The position numbers and the translations under genes were made by a program. Under the pieces are notes generated by a model. The model saw only the letters and a program-made list of their open reading frames with translations. It did no database searches and had not been told where the DNA came from. This document shows positions 32,418 through 42,720 of a stretch of DNA of 64,000 nucleotides, piece after piece. Within the stretch, counting starts at the first letter, position 1, and each line of letters begins with the position of its first letter. The DNA is from Alopecurus myosuroides (taxonomy: Eukaryota; Streptophyta; Magnoliopsida; Poales; Poaceae), in the NCBI GenBank assembly GCA_028641055.1, contig CM054058.1, positions 239,492,187 through 239,556,186 on the forward strand, in the 5' to 3' direction.

Positions 32418-34046
32418 TTATTGCAGCCGCTGTTCATTAGGAAAACTATCATTAACAGGAATAGGGTCATCAGAGATATTTTCTAATCTAGACAAACTAT
32501 CAGTAACAGGATTTTCAGCACCCTTCCTATCCACGATATGTAAATCAAACTCTGGTAAGAGAAGCACCCATCTAATAAGCCTAGTCTTAGCATCTTTATT
32601 TTCCATAAGGTACTTAATAGCAGCATGATTAATATGAATAGTAACTTTAGAATCAACAGTATACTGCCTAAATTTATCACAAGCAAAAACTACCGCTAGG
32701 AACTCTTTCTCAGTGGTAGCATAATTCTTTTGAGCATCATCAAGAGTTTTACTAGCATAATGAATAACATTTAACTTCTTATCTACCCGCTGTCCAAGAA
32801 CAACACCTACAACATAATCACTAGCATCACACATAATTTCAAACGGTAAATTCCAATCAGGTGGTTGAACAATAGGGGAAGATATTAAAGCCTTCTTTAA
32901 AATTTCAAAAGCTTCTTTACAATCTTCATCAAAAACAAAAGGTACATCTTTTTGAAGAAGATTAGTAAGAGGCTTTGATATTTTAGAGAAATCTTTAATA
33001 AACCTTCTATAGAAACCAGCATGACCAAGAATACTACGAATACCTTTAACATCCCTAGGACATGGCATTTTCTCAAAAGCTTCAACTTTAGCTCTATCAA
33101 CTTCAATACCTCTTTCAAAAAAATTATGTCCAAGAACAATTGCTTCATTAACCATAAAATGGCATTTCTCCCAATTAAGAACAAGATTAGCCTCCTCGCA
33201 TCTGTGCAAAACTTTATCAAGATTTTGCAAACAATTATCAAAATAAGTTCCATAGACGGAGAAATCGTCCATGAAGACTTCCACAATTTCTTCACAAAAA
33301 CCATGAAAGATAGCAGACATACATCTTTGAAAAGTAGGAGGAGCATTACATAAACCAAAAGGCATACGTCTATAAGCATAGGTTCCAAAAGGACAATTGA
33401 AATTTGTTTTCTCTTGATCAGGCTTCCTAACAGCAATCTGAGAGAACCCAGGATAACCATCAAGAAAGCAGAAATGAGTTTTCTTAGACAACCTTTCTAA
33501 CATTTGATCAATAAAAGGCAAATCATAATGATCTTTCTTAGTAACTTTGTTAATCTTCCTAAAATCAATGCACATCCTATAACCAACCACTACTCTTTGA
33601 GGAATAAGTTCATTATTTTCATTTGGCACAACAGTCATCCCTCCTTTCTTAGGGACACAATGCACATGACTAACCCATCTACTATCAGCAATAGGATAAA
33701 TAATACCAGTGTCAAGGAGTTTCAATACCTCATTTCTTACCACATCCTTCATCTTAGGATTTAAACAGCGTTGATGCTCAACAACTGGCTTTGCATCAGG
33801 TTTAATATTAATAGCATGCTGACATATAGTACGAGAAATCCCCTTCAAATCATCAAGAGTATAACCAATAGCACCTCTATGTTTCTTCAATATTCCTAAT
33901 AATCTCTCCTCTTCTTCACCAGAAAGTTTAGAACTAATAATAACAGGATATAATTTCTTATCATCAATATGAGCATATTTAAGATTGTCAGGCAAGGGCT
34001 TTAAATCAAAAACAGGATCCTCCTTGTGTGGTAATGTGGTACCCAA
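32418..34046 (-). CDS. Element C reverse transcriptase and RNase H (542-residue open frame)
   Basis: This is the longest open frame in the window. RT spans about residues 95-330 with VPKKGGMTVV, MCIDFRKINK, FCFLDGYPGFSQI (first catalytic Asp), PFGTYAYRRMPFGLCNAP and FMDDFSVYG (catalytic pair). The connection is GIRSILGHAGFYRRFIKDFS. RNase H begins at IMCDASDYVVG (about residue 405) and includes TTEKEFLAVVFA. The position normally Asp in H-T-D-H reads HINHAA, so one catalytic residue is changed to Asn. It ends with TDSLSRLEN and a stop before integrase. The lineage is Athila-like Gypsy. Confidence 0.85.
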   Translation of the reverse strand: MGTTLPHKEDPVFDLKPLPDNLKYAHIDDKKLYPVIISSKLSGEEEERLLGILKKHRGAIGYTLDDLKGISRTICQHAINIKPDAKPVVEHQRCLNPKMKDVVRNEVLKLLDTGIIYPIADSRWVSHVHCVPKKGGMTVVPNENNELIPQRVVVGYRMCIDFRKINKVTKKDHYDLPFIDQMLERLSKKTHFCFLDGYPGFSQIAVRKPDQEKTNFNCPFGTYAYRRMPFGLCNAPPTFQRCMSAIFHGFCEEIVEVFMDDFSVYGTYFDNCLQNLDKVLHRCEEANLVLNWEKCHFMVNEAIVLGHNFFERGIEVDRAKVEAFEKMPCPRDVKGIRSILGHAGFYRRFIKDFSKISKPLTNLLQKDVPFVFDEDCKEAFEILKKALISSPIVQPPDWNLPFEIMCDASDYVVGVVLGQRVDKKLNVIHYASKTLDDAQKNYATTEKEFLAVVFACDKFRQYTVDSKVTIHINHAAIKYLMENKDAKTRLIRWVLLLPEFDLHIVDRKGAENPVTDSLSRLENISDDPIPVNDSFPNEQRLQ

Positions 34047-34282
34047 TCTTCCACTGGTAAATTATGTTTCAACATTGCTGGATGATATAGGAAAATCTCG
34101 TCAATTTCATTTCTTTCTTCCATAAAACATCACTTTCATGGTCTTCCATGTATTGTTGCAAAGGATTGTTAGGAGCAAGAGCAATAGCAGCCAATTGTTC
34201 AACTCTATAATTCTCATTAGGTAATTCAGCTTCATAAGGTGCTTTAGCAAATTTGGAGAAATTAAATTCATAAGACTCTCCA

Positions 34283-35077
34283 TCAAACTTTGTAAGATTT
34301 TTTCTCCTTTTTACAATCAATAACGGCACCACAAGTGTTTAAGAAAGGTCTACCAAAAATAATAGGACAAGTATCACTAGCATAAGTGCCCAGTACTAGA
34401 AAATCAACAGGATATTTAGTTTTACCACATAAGACCTCCACATCTCTAACAATACCAATCGGAGAAATAGTTTCCCTATTAGCAAGTTGAATAATCACAT
34501 CAATGTCTTCAAGTTCACAAGAACCAATTTCATGCATGATTTCTTTATAAAGCTCATAAGGAATATCACTAGAACTATCACCAATATCACACAAACCATA
34601 ATAGCAATGATCACCTATCCTAACAGATAGCACAAGAACACTTGGTTTCCTAGATTTACCAGGATGAGAAACAATATTAGAAGCATCTTCACAAAATATA
34701 ATGTGTCCCTCTTCTACATTTTCAGAAACAAGGTCCTTTACTATTGCTACTATAGGTTCTACAGTTATTTGTTCCTCAGGTTCTATAGGTTTTGTTGCAC
34801 TTTTATTAACCACACTAGCTAGCATAGAATGTTCTTTTACCTTAGCAGGGAAAGACATTTTCTCAATATAAGGTTCATGCACAATAGAATCAACAATATG
34901 AACTTCTATATCTCTAGCAGGAACACAATTAACAGTATCTTTATATGGTGCATGGTACTTGTCCCATTCCTTTTTAGGAATATCGAAATAGGAAGAAAAA
35001 GCCTTATATAAGTTTGCAGCAACTTGAGAATCAAGACCATAGACAATACTAACATTATGAAAATCATCGAATGCCAT
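34283..35077 (-). CDS. Element C aspartic protease region (264-residue open frame)
   Basis: The protease domain contains LCDIGDSSSDIP (catalytic Asp, usually followed by GAS), the flap-side segment GIVRDVEVLCG, and PIIFGRPFLNTCGAVIDC. An upstream linker carries VIVHEPYIEKMSFP-type sequence. The frame shifts near 34283-34330, and the linker to RT continues in another frame to 34069. Above 35077 only about 190 bp of interior remain before the truncated LTR, so gag is missing. Confidence 0.75.
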   Translation of the reverse strand: MAFDDFHNVSIVYGLDSQVAANLYKAFSSYFDIPKKEWDKYHAPYKDTVNCVPARDIEVHIVDSIVHEPYIEKMSFPAKVKEHSMLASVVNKSATKPIEPEEQITVEPIVAIVKDLVSENVEEGHIIFCEDASNIVSHPGKSRKPSVLVLSVRIGDHCYYGLCDIGDSSSDIPYELYKEIMHEIGSCELEDIDVIIQLANRETISPIGIVRDVEVLCGKTKYPVDFLVLGTYASDTCPIIFGRPFLNTCGAVIDCKKEKKSYKV

Positions 35078-35264
35078 AATTTTTTTAATGCATTCATAGT
35101 CATACTTTATACCTGACTTTCTACCTTTGTCATTCTCTCATCCTTTAGTGTTTTCTTGAATACGGTCAAGAAGATCCCGTTTAGCTTCATCTTTCATACG
35201 TGTAAATGATCCAGAACAAGAAGCATCCAATACATCCTTATCATGAAGAGAAATCCTTGCAGAA

Positions 35265-36030
35265 GGTGGTAACAAGCAGTTTCAATGAAGGAATAACTGT
35301 AAATACTGGAAAATAGATTTGTAGGGGTTTATATTGCAGATAAATAAAGTGCGAGTAAAATAAAATGCAGTAGTAATAATTGCAGCAAGTGGTCCAATCA
35401 TTTCTTCAGCAAAGGACAAGCCGTAGGGTTTACTTATGATTAACAAACATTCTCGAGGACACACGGGAGGTTTCTGTCAAGTGCTTTTGTTCCATGCAGC
35501 TGAATAATTTTAGGTGTTTTGATAAGTGTTGTGTGGGTGAACCTATGCTAATCTACCGTCCTATCCAAGACTAATACATACTTGTGATTATACCCCTTGC
35601 AAGCATCCGCAACTACAAGAAAGTAATTAAGAAATAAATCTAACCACAGCTTTAAACTCCGGGATCCTACGCTCCCTCGTGTAATGGTTTCCTAACGGGG
35701 GTTTAGGTTTCTGTCACTCCGGCAACCCCACAATTAGTAGACAAATACACGATGCACCCCCCTATGCCCATAAATGGTGAAGTATCATGTAGTCGACGTT
35801 CACATGACACCACTAGGAGAATAACACCACAACTTAAATATCAAACATTAAATATTATTCAACATTACTTCACTACTAACATCTTGACTTCTCCCATGTC
35901 CTCAAGAACAACACGAACTAATCAGAAGAAATCATATGGGTCATAATCAGAGGTGATATAATGGATGATAACAATCTGGTCATAAAGTAAAAACACCGAT
36001 AAATCTCACAAACATCAACTACTAACAAGT
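35265..36030 (-). repeat. Element C 5' LTR (right copy), first part, truncated
   Basis: Matches 27127 onward of the left LTR. The first 77 bp of the LTR are lost at a junction in AGAAGGTGG.AACAAGCAG. It is interrupted at CTAACAAGT (36022-36030) by LINE3. Confidence 0.88.
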
Positions 36031-37264
36031 GGAGGGAGTGGTATTGTTACATGAGACTATCCATGAACTTCATTGGAAGAATATGGATGGTGTTCTTTTC
36101 AAAATTGATTTCGAAAATGCGTATGATAAGGTTAATTGGTCTTTTCTGCAACAAGTTCTGGGCATGAAGGGTTTTTTTTCCTCAATGGCGAGATTGGGTG
36201 GCTAGGTTCATTCAGGGGGTAGTGTTGGGATTCGGGTAAATGATGATATAGGTCATTATTTTCATACTTTAAAGGGTTTGAGACAAGAAGATCCTTTGTC
36301 ACCTATTATATTTAACATTGTGGTTGATATGCTGGTTGTCCTTATTCATGGTGCGAAAGGTGATGGTTAGGTTGGAGGTCTCATGTCTCATCTTGTTGAG
36401 GGTAGCATTTCCATACTTCAATACGCGGATGATACCATTTTATTTCTAGAACATGACCTGGATAAGGCGGTTAACATGAAATTGATTCTCTCTATCTTCG
36501 AGCAGTTGTCGGGATTGAAAACTAATTTCCATAAGAGTGAGATTTTCTGTTTTGGAAAGGCTAAACAGGATAAAGATCAACATAGACACATTTTTGGGTG
36601 TGATATTGGATCCTTACCGTTTAAATACTTAGGGATTCCGATTCATTATCGGAAACTTCTTAACAAAGAGTGGAAACCTGTTGAGGACCGCTTTGAAAAG
36701 AAACTATGTTCTTGGGTAGGTAAATTACTTTCTTATGGAGTCTGTTTAGTTTTAATTAACTCCGTGTTATCCAGTCTTCCAATGTTCTTGCTGTCCTTTT
36801 TAGAGATTTCCGCTGGGGTGTGTAAAAGATTGGACTTTTACCGTTCTCGCTTTTTTTTGGCAAAGCGATAACCTTAAAAAGAAGTATTATTTAACAAAAT
36901 GGAATATCATCTGCCGTCCAAAAGATCAAGGAGGGTTAGGAATTGATTTATTACAAACTAAGAACAAGTGCCTACTTAGCAAGTGGATTTTCAAGCTTTT
37001 AGCTGGTGAGGGAGTTTGGCATGAGCTTTTACATAATAAGTATATTAGAGATAAGCCGTTAGCTCAGGTTATACCAAAACCTATGGATTCTCCCTTTTGG
37101 AAAGGGGTGATGGGGCTCAAAGATAAGTTTTTTAAGCACATATTATTCACACTTGGTAGTGGACATGGCATTAGGTTCTGGGAGGATGCTTGGATGGGAT
37201 CTACTTCATTGGCACTACAATACCCATATTTGTATGCTATTGTGCGACAAAAAATGTGTTAGTG
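36031..37264 (+). pseudogene. LINE3 reverse transcriptase remnant and linker
   Basis: Motifs: GVLFKIDFENAYDKVNW (first Asp), LRQEDPLSPIIFNIVVD, and LQYADDTILFLEHD (catalytic pair intact), then GLKTNFHKSEIFCFGK, FKYLGIPIHYRKL and DQGGLGIDLLQTKN. Breaks occur near 36175 (extra T in a run), 36368 (stop), 36868 and 37260. It has no fingers domain because of 5' truncation. Confidence 0.85.
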
Positions 37265-37315
37265 TCCCAAGTTATTGGACAAAATCATCTTAATCTATCA
37301 TTTCGACGATAGTTA

Positions 37316-37987
37316 GTGGGTGACAAATGGGATGCTTGGCTTCATATGGTAGAAAAACTAATGGGAGTCCCTTTATCTAATGAGCCGGACTCGTTCTCCT
37401 GGAAACTTTGCCCATCTGGAGTGTTCTCAGTTAAGTCCGTTTATGCTGAAGAGATGAATGGCAATGTGAGGTTGCTCAGGAAATATCTTTGGAAATTTAA
37501 GGTACCTCTTAAAATCAAAAAAAATATGTGGTTTCTTTCTAGGAAAGAGCTGTTTACTAAGGATAATTTAGCTAAACGGAAGTGGAGTGGTTGCACTAAG
37601 TGTGTTTTTTATGGGGCGCAGGAGAGCGTTGAGCATCTCTTTGTAGCTTGCGATTTTGTTAAGAAAGTTTGGCGTTTGATTCACTTCACATTTAGTATTT
37701 CGGCCCTATCTAGTGTGAATAATATTTTCGGCAACTGGCTTTTAGGGATTGACAAACGTACCAAATCAGTCATACGCATAGGTGTATGTGTCTTTCTATG
37801 GGCAGTTTGGAATTGTCGAAATGACGTGGTTTTTAGCAATGAAAGAGCGGGTAACTTTTTGCAGATTGTTCATCGCGCCACGAATTGGATCCACTTGTGG
37901 TCCTTCCTTCTACCAGACGACCAACAAAATCGTTTGGACTCAGGCTGTGCTCGGTTGATGGCGGTCATGCGGGCTATCTTCAACTAG
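37316..37987 (+). CDS. LINE3 zf-RVT C-terminal fragment (223-residue open frame)
   Basis: The frame covers the C-terminal region of LINE ORF2. It has FSWKLCPSGVFSVKSVY, WKFKVPLKIKKNMWFL, then the zinc-binding core C..C in GCTKCVFYGAQESVEHLFVAC and the W.IHLWSFLLPDD tail. It ends at 37987 without an RNase H domain, unlike LINE1. It is part of a dead element, not an independent gene. Confidence 0.75.
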   Translation: MGDKWDAWLHMVEKLMGVPLSNEPDSFSWKLCPSGVFSVKSVYAEEMNGNVRLLRKYLWKFKVPLKIKKNMWFLSRKELFTKDNLAKRKWSGCTKCVFYGAQESVEHLFVACDFVKKVWRLIHFTFSISALSSVNNIFGNWLLGIDKRTKSVIRIGVCVFLWAVWNCRNDVVFSNERAGNFLQIVHRATNWIHLWSFLLPDDQQNRLDSGCARLMAVMRAIFN

Positions 37988-38095
37988 GGTGGTTGGTTGC
38001 TCACTAGAAGGCTGGAGAATGCATAGTCGATCTGTATTTTCTGTGTTTCGTTGGCTTATTCATGTATCGAATCTTTCTGATCCATGAGCTGTAAT

Positions 38096-38714
38096 TATAG
38101 GTGGCCAGGCCCGTATACGGCACGACCCGTATACGGCACGACTTAATCGTGCCGTGCCAGGCCAGCCCGTGGGCCTCAGTTCTGATATGGGCATGGCCCA
38201 ATAGCCCGACGGGCTGATTTTGGAACGATTGGCCCGTTTATGGTCTAGGCACGACTGGGCCAAAAATCTGGGCGGGAATTAAAAAAATCGAATTTGGGTG
38301 GGCCGAAAGAAGGGGAAGCGGGAGGGCTGAATATTTTTTCAATTGGAGGCTAATTAGGGGCATAATTAGGTTATTTTAAGTGTGATTTGTGGCGATTTAG
38401 AGCTGTTTTGCTATATTTAATCATTAGATGGCTAATTTAGTCCAAAAATTTGCATTTTTTTCTATAAAAAGGGATTCCACCCCTCTAATTTAATCGTGTC
38501 ATGTCGTGCCCGTGCCGTGCCCCGTGCCGGCCCGTTTATATCGTGTCGTGCCGTGCCGGCCCACGTGCTTCAAATCAAGGAGCGGCCCAAGCACTAACGG
38601 GCCCGTGTCGTGCCGCGACCCATTTAAATCGTGTCGTGTCGTGCCCGTGCCCGTATACAAAAAAAGTCGTGCTTCGGGCCAGCCCATTTGGCCCGGCCCG
38701 TTTGGCCAGCTATA
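38096..38714. mobile_element. hAT-type non-autonomous element in LINE3
   Basis: Ends TATAGGTGGCC and the inverse of GGCCAGCTATA are flanked by perfect 8-bp GCTGTAAT (38088-38095 and 38715-38722). Both subterminal regions are packed with CGTGCC/GTGCCG and GGCCCG repeats, typical of hAT transposase-binding clusters. The centre is AT-rich. Cys/Arg-rich frames here are artefacts of the repeats. Confidence 0.9.
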
Positions 38715-38816
38715 GCTGTAATAAGTGATATACGATTGCTACTTGATGTTTTAATGAAAACAGCTGTGTGCGTCAGTTTGATGCAGAGGCTGGGATTACC
38801 CATTTCAAAAAAAAAC

Positions 38817-39479
38817 CTAACAAGTAATCCACACCAGGAGAGAGATCTAATGCAAAACAACGATAGAGGCCCCTAATTGTTACAGCGGGATGACGGTGGA
38901 TGATGAGGGTGATGGTGCTGGTGGTGATGACGATCCTGATGATCCCCGGAGCGATGACGGTGACGATGGCGGTGATTTTCCCTCTCCGGAGAGGAATTTC
39001 CCTGGCAGATTTCTCCATTTGAGAGAGTTTTTCTCTCTCGGGTGTTTTCCGCCCCGAGGCGGCGGCGGAATAATTCTTTGACGATTGAATGAGGCTTAGG
39101 GTTCCCTGGGGCCAAGCATGCAAAAAATACCCCCCAGAGGTGGGCCATGGAGGCCACACCCCTAGGTGGCGCGGCCAGGGGGCGCGCCACCCCTAGGTGT
39201 GGGCCCCTGGTGGCCCCCCTCCGGCTCTCCTTCTGGCTGGGTTCCTCCTCTGAACTTTTAGGACACCCCCGGTGTCCCCTTTCTTCTTCTGATCTTCTGA
39301 AATATGGTGTCTCGACGGTGCTTTTTCCATGAGACTTCTGGTCCCGGTGTTTATTCTCCAAAAATGATAAAACATGCAAAATAAGATAAAATAACATAAG
39401 AGATGCATCATAACATGAAATATATCGATGAATAACTAAAGATTATGATATAAAATAGTGATGCAAAATGGACGTATCA
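38817..39479 (-). repeat. Element C 5' LTR (right copy), second part
   Basis: The LTR resumes at CTAACAAGTAATCCACACC and ends AAATGGACGTATCA, followed by the CCAGC duplication. Confidence 0.92.
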
Positions 39480-40964
39480 CCAGCCCATTGCATCCGACTC
39501 GGATGCGAGGGAAAGGGCGGTGCCGGAAGAGGTTGGGCCTTCAAATGTTCCCAAGGAAGAGCCCATCCCAAACTTTTACAGTGATTTTAAGGTAAAGCAA
39601 GAAGAATGTTTTGACGAACACGGATATATTCATTCGTGGGTGAAAAAACTTTTGCACGTGCTCCCTTAATCCGTCCTTGGCCACATGGCAGACTTATTGT
39701 TTGGAATAATTACGTATTCTCGCCGCGCCAGGTCATACAAGACGGGCTCCACCATGTGGGAATAACCTTTGCAGAATATGCTAAGGAATTTTCCGGAAAT
39801 ATTGCAAGCTTGCAAAGGATGAGCCAGGTAAATACCTCTAGCCCCCAAGCATCAAGTCAAAATTATTCTTTCAGTTTTTGGCTTAATGCTTTTCTCTTTT
39901 GCCTGCTTATTTTTTGACTAAGCAACTTTTTCTTTAGCTATGTTTCAGCAAACTGCCGAGACCATAAACATGGAAGTTTTCAACAAGCTTACCATTAAGA
40001 AGAAGGAGGTTAAATATCTCCTTGGCATTCTTAATGATAAAGACTCGGAGTTGGCCTCTGTTCAGCAACAACTGAAGGATTCAGCAGGTAAATATCTTTT
40101 CCATTCGCATTGCTGTTTTATGAAATTTTTCTAAGTCATTGTTCGAGTTTCAAACTCTGCACTTTCCATTCGTTTCAGCTTATTTGGCCAAAGCCAAACA
40201 AATTTCTAAAGACGCTGGCAACGCCGAAAACCTCTGCAAGAAAAATTCGGAGCTTTATAAGATGACAGTAAAGCTTCAGAAAGACTTGGAGGCCAGCCAA
40301 CTGGGTGTTGGACCGAGTCCCGCGCTTCTTCTCAAGCTGAGAAATATGCAGCGACTATCTGGGACTTAGAGAATACTCTCAACCAACGCCTTGAAGAAGG
40401 CGTTGAGATGGACAAGATTCTCGGTAAGTTTAACTCCTTTTACCGAGTTTTTTTCTTATACTTTTTACAATATGCTTATTTTTTCTCCTTCCGTGTTTTT
40501 CAACAGAAGGACATCCTTTGCTTACCCGGATTGATAGAATCCGGGCTTTCGGGAAGATCTTAACCGCCCTCAAGACTGCGGGGATGTTACTTGTGAACAA
40601 GTAAATTCCCGACAAAGCTGAAGATGTCTGGGAAGTTAGTAAACTTCTGGAGGCGATTGAAGAGGTGGCAAACCAGAAGGAGTCCTGGTTCTGCTCTGCT
40701 ACTCGCGGTGGTGCGTTCATGGCCCTTGGGCTCATGCGTATGCATTATACCACCGCGAAGTCCTGGCGTGTCGCTACCGGTATCCCTCATGGATACACGG
40801 AAGCGCAGAGAGTCAATATATTTGAGTCTGTCAAGGGGCATGCCACCAACATAGCTCAGATGGTGTCGATCTCGACGTTCTACCCGGAGGAAGAAATTCC
40901 GGTAACTCCGAAGAACCCCAGCGACAGCGACGAGGAGGACTCGGAGTCTGAAGAAGCCGCCTAA
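39480..40964 (+). pseudogene. Antisense gene of B, exons 3-6
   Basis: Exon 3 resumes after the C insertion (39485-39827) with VPKEEPIPNFYSDF and later WPHGRLIVWNNYVFSP. Intron edges are GTAAAT (39828)/TAG (39937), GTAAAT (40088)/CAG (40178) and GTAAGT (40424)/CAG (40506). Exon 4 (39938-40087) and exon 5 (40179-40423) encode a coiled coil (NDKDSELASVQQQLKDS, KKNSELYKMTVKLQKDLE). Exon 6 (40507-40964) encodes NQKESWFCSATRGGAFMALG and an acidic end, DSDEEDSESEEAA. Frameshifts near 39655 and 40310 and a stop near 40604 break it. All five intron boundary pairs follow GT-AG, so the gene was once spliced on +. Confidence 0.75.
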
Positions 40965-41605
40965 TTCCTCAGTAACTGGCCGAGAAAAAACAGAAGCATT
41001 ACTGTTCTCACAAATGTAACATCAATTGTAATGCTATCTATCTTTTGTATAAACAAGTATTCATCACTTTTGCAGTAAAGTTTAAGTCTTTGGAAGTTTT
41101 TCTGGGTTTTAATTCCTTTTCCTTCTAAGTTCTCTGGTTTATATGTTTTAACTGTCCTTAGTGTTGAAAATGGCTCAATAGTACTTAATCTTCATGCCAA
41201 GTGACTGGGTTCAAACCTATCAGTCGAAACTCGGAATCATGGATTGTACTTGGGCATTTTTACTTACTAATTCCAGTGACCCAACACATAAACAATCAGA
41301 TAATACTTAGGAAAAAGTAAGGAATTTTGAAAAAGTATGAAACTCAGGCACTCAGGCACAATCTGGGTTTCCTTAAGCCTCCTTAGGCTACAAAAGCATT
41401 CAGTTTTATAACTCCGAGCACGCAGGCAAAATTCGGGTTAACATTGAAGCAATTTGAAAGATCATTGGGAAATAGATAAGGCGGTCTTATGCTTTGAACA
41501 ATAATAACAAGACAGACAAAAAATGCATGAATGTCGATAACTTTATTTCATGATCTCAAAGATGTTTACGTAGAATTTGAACTAAGTGTAAAAGGGACGT
41601 AACTG
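40965..41605. other. Spacer between the antisense gene and integrase of B
   Basis: AT-rich, with no coding frame. It would hold the convergent 3' ends of the antisense transcript (+) and of gag-pol (-). A repeated ACTCAGGCAC/CACGCAGGCA motif occurs at 41342-41425. Confidence 0.5.
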
Positions 41606-42720
41606 CTAGATGCTCCAGGGTCTCTTTGTCTCTCCCAGTTCTACATCTATCTTTCTCTTTCTCTTGCGATTCAGATTTTTAGGATCATCTTCTATATCTC
41701 GAATATCTACAAGGTAATATGATCCATTTTTAATAGCCTTGCTGATGACAAATGGTCCCTCCCAAACTGGGGCTAATTTGTGCTTCCTTTCATGTACCAA
41801 TCTTAGCACTAAATCACCTTCTTTGAAAGAACGGTGTTTGACTTTCTGACTATGATAATGTCGCAATCCTTGCTGATAAATGGCGGATCTTTGTATCACA
41901 AGTTATCGTTCTTCTTCTAAGAGATCGATGACATCCTGTCGTGCGTTTTCGACATCCGAGTCATCGTATGCTAGCACTCTTGGGCTATCATGGAGCATGT
42001 CCGTGGGAAGCACTGCTTCTGCACTATAAACCAAGAAAAACGGTGTTTGCCCTGTTGATTTATTTGGCGTCGTTCGAATACTCCAAAGCACATAAGGTAA
42101 TTCTTCTAACCATGCTCCAGCTGCTCTATGAAGAGGAGATTCGAGTCTTGGGCGTATTCCCTGCAGGATTGAACTATTCATCCGCTCAACCTGTTCATTG
42201 GATTGTGGGTGTGCCACAGATGCAAGATCTAGGCGAATTCCCGTTTGTCGGCAATTTTTTGCCAACTCTCCAATAGAGAAATTTGTCCCTTTATCCGTGA
42301 TTATGCTGTGTGGAACGCCGTATCTCAAAACTATGTCAATGACGAAATTTCTAGCAGTCACACCGTCAAGTTTTTTGATGGGTTTCGCCTCCACCCACTT
42401 GGTATACTTATCTACTGCAACATGTAGATGTGTAAGTCCGCCTCTTGAAGTTTTGAATGGTCCCATCATATCTAGCCCCCAGACCGCAAATGGTCATGTT
42501 ATGGGGATAGTTTTGAGTGCTTCAGCTGGCATATTCGTCTGCTTGGCACAATACTGACATCCGGCACATGTATTCACTATGTGCTGAGCGTCTAACTTGG
42601 CTGTAAGCCAGAAAACCCCTGCACGGAATGCTTTTTGAACTATGCTTTTTGATTGAGCATGATGTCCGCAATCTCTAGCATGTATTTCCTGCAGAATTTC
42701 CCGTCCTTCTTCTGGCTAAA
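41606..42720 (-). pseudogene. Element B integrase, frameshifted
   Basis: From high to low: a zinc finger with HHAQSKS-type His pair and CAGCQYCAKQ near 42530-42680. The core follows with MMGPFKTSRGGLTHLHVAVDKYTKW, IITDKGTNFS and the Glu in NEQVERMNSSIL (41903-42469, open for 188 residues). The C-terminal domain GDLVLRLVHERKHKLAPVWEGPFV is in another frame (41606-41899). Stops interrupt the N-terminal part. The acidic triad seems present, so loss is by frameshift. Confidence 0.8.

Larger units (their letters stand above)
36031..38816 (+). mobile_element. LINE3: 5'-truncated LINE in the C LTR
   Basis: A perfect 9-bp duplication CTAACAAGT lies at 36022-36030 and 38817-38825. The 3' end is poly-A (38807-38815). 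It begins inside RT, just before the first catalytic motif. A hAT MITE is inserted in its 3' UTR. Confidence 0.93.
27050..39479 (-). mobile_element. LTR retrotransposon C: Athila-like Gypsy with pol but no gag
   Basis: A perfect duplication CCAGC lies at 27045-27049 and 39480-39484. The left LTR is complete (1501 bp). The right LTR lacks its first 77 bp together with PBS and gag, and is split by LINE3. On minus the surviving order is protease, RT-RNase H, integrase, a small extra ORF, and a long 3' UTR. It is the only member of the Athila-like group here with polymerase and integrase. It is broken by frameshifts and an RNase H active-site change. Confidence 0.92.

Noticed and set aside
38060..38876. 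Cys/Arg-rich frames near 38.5 kb
   Set aside because: They translate hAT subterminal GTGCCG repeats and have no start or domain support.
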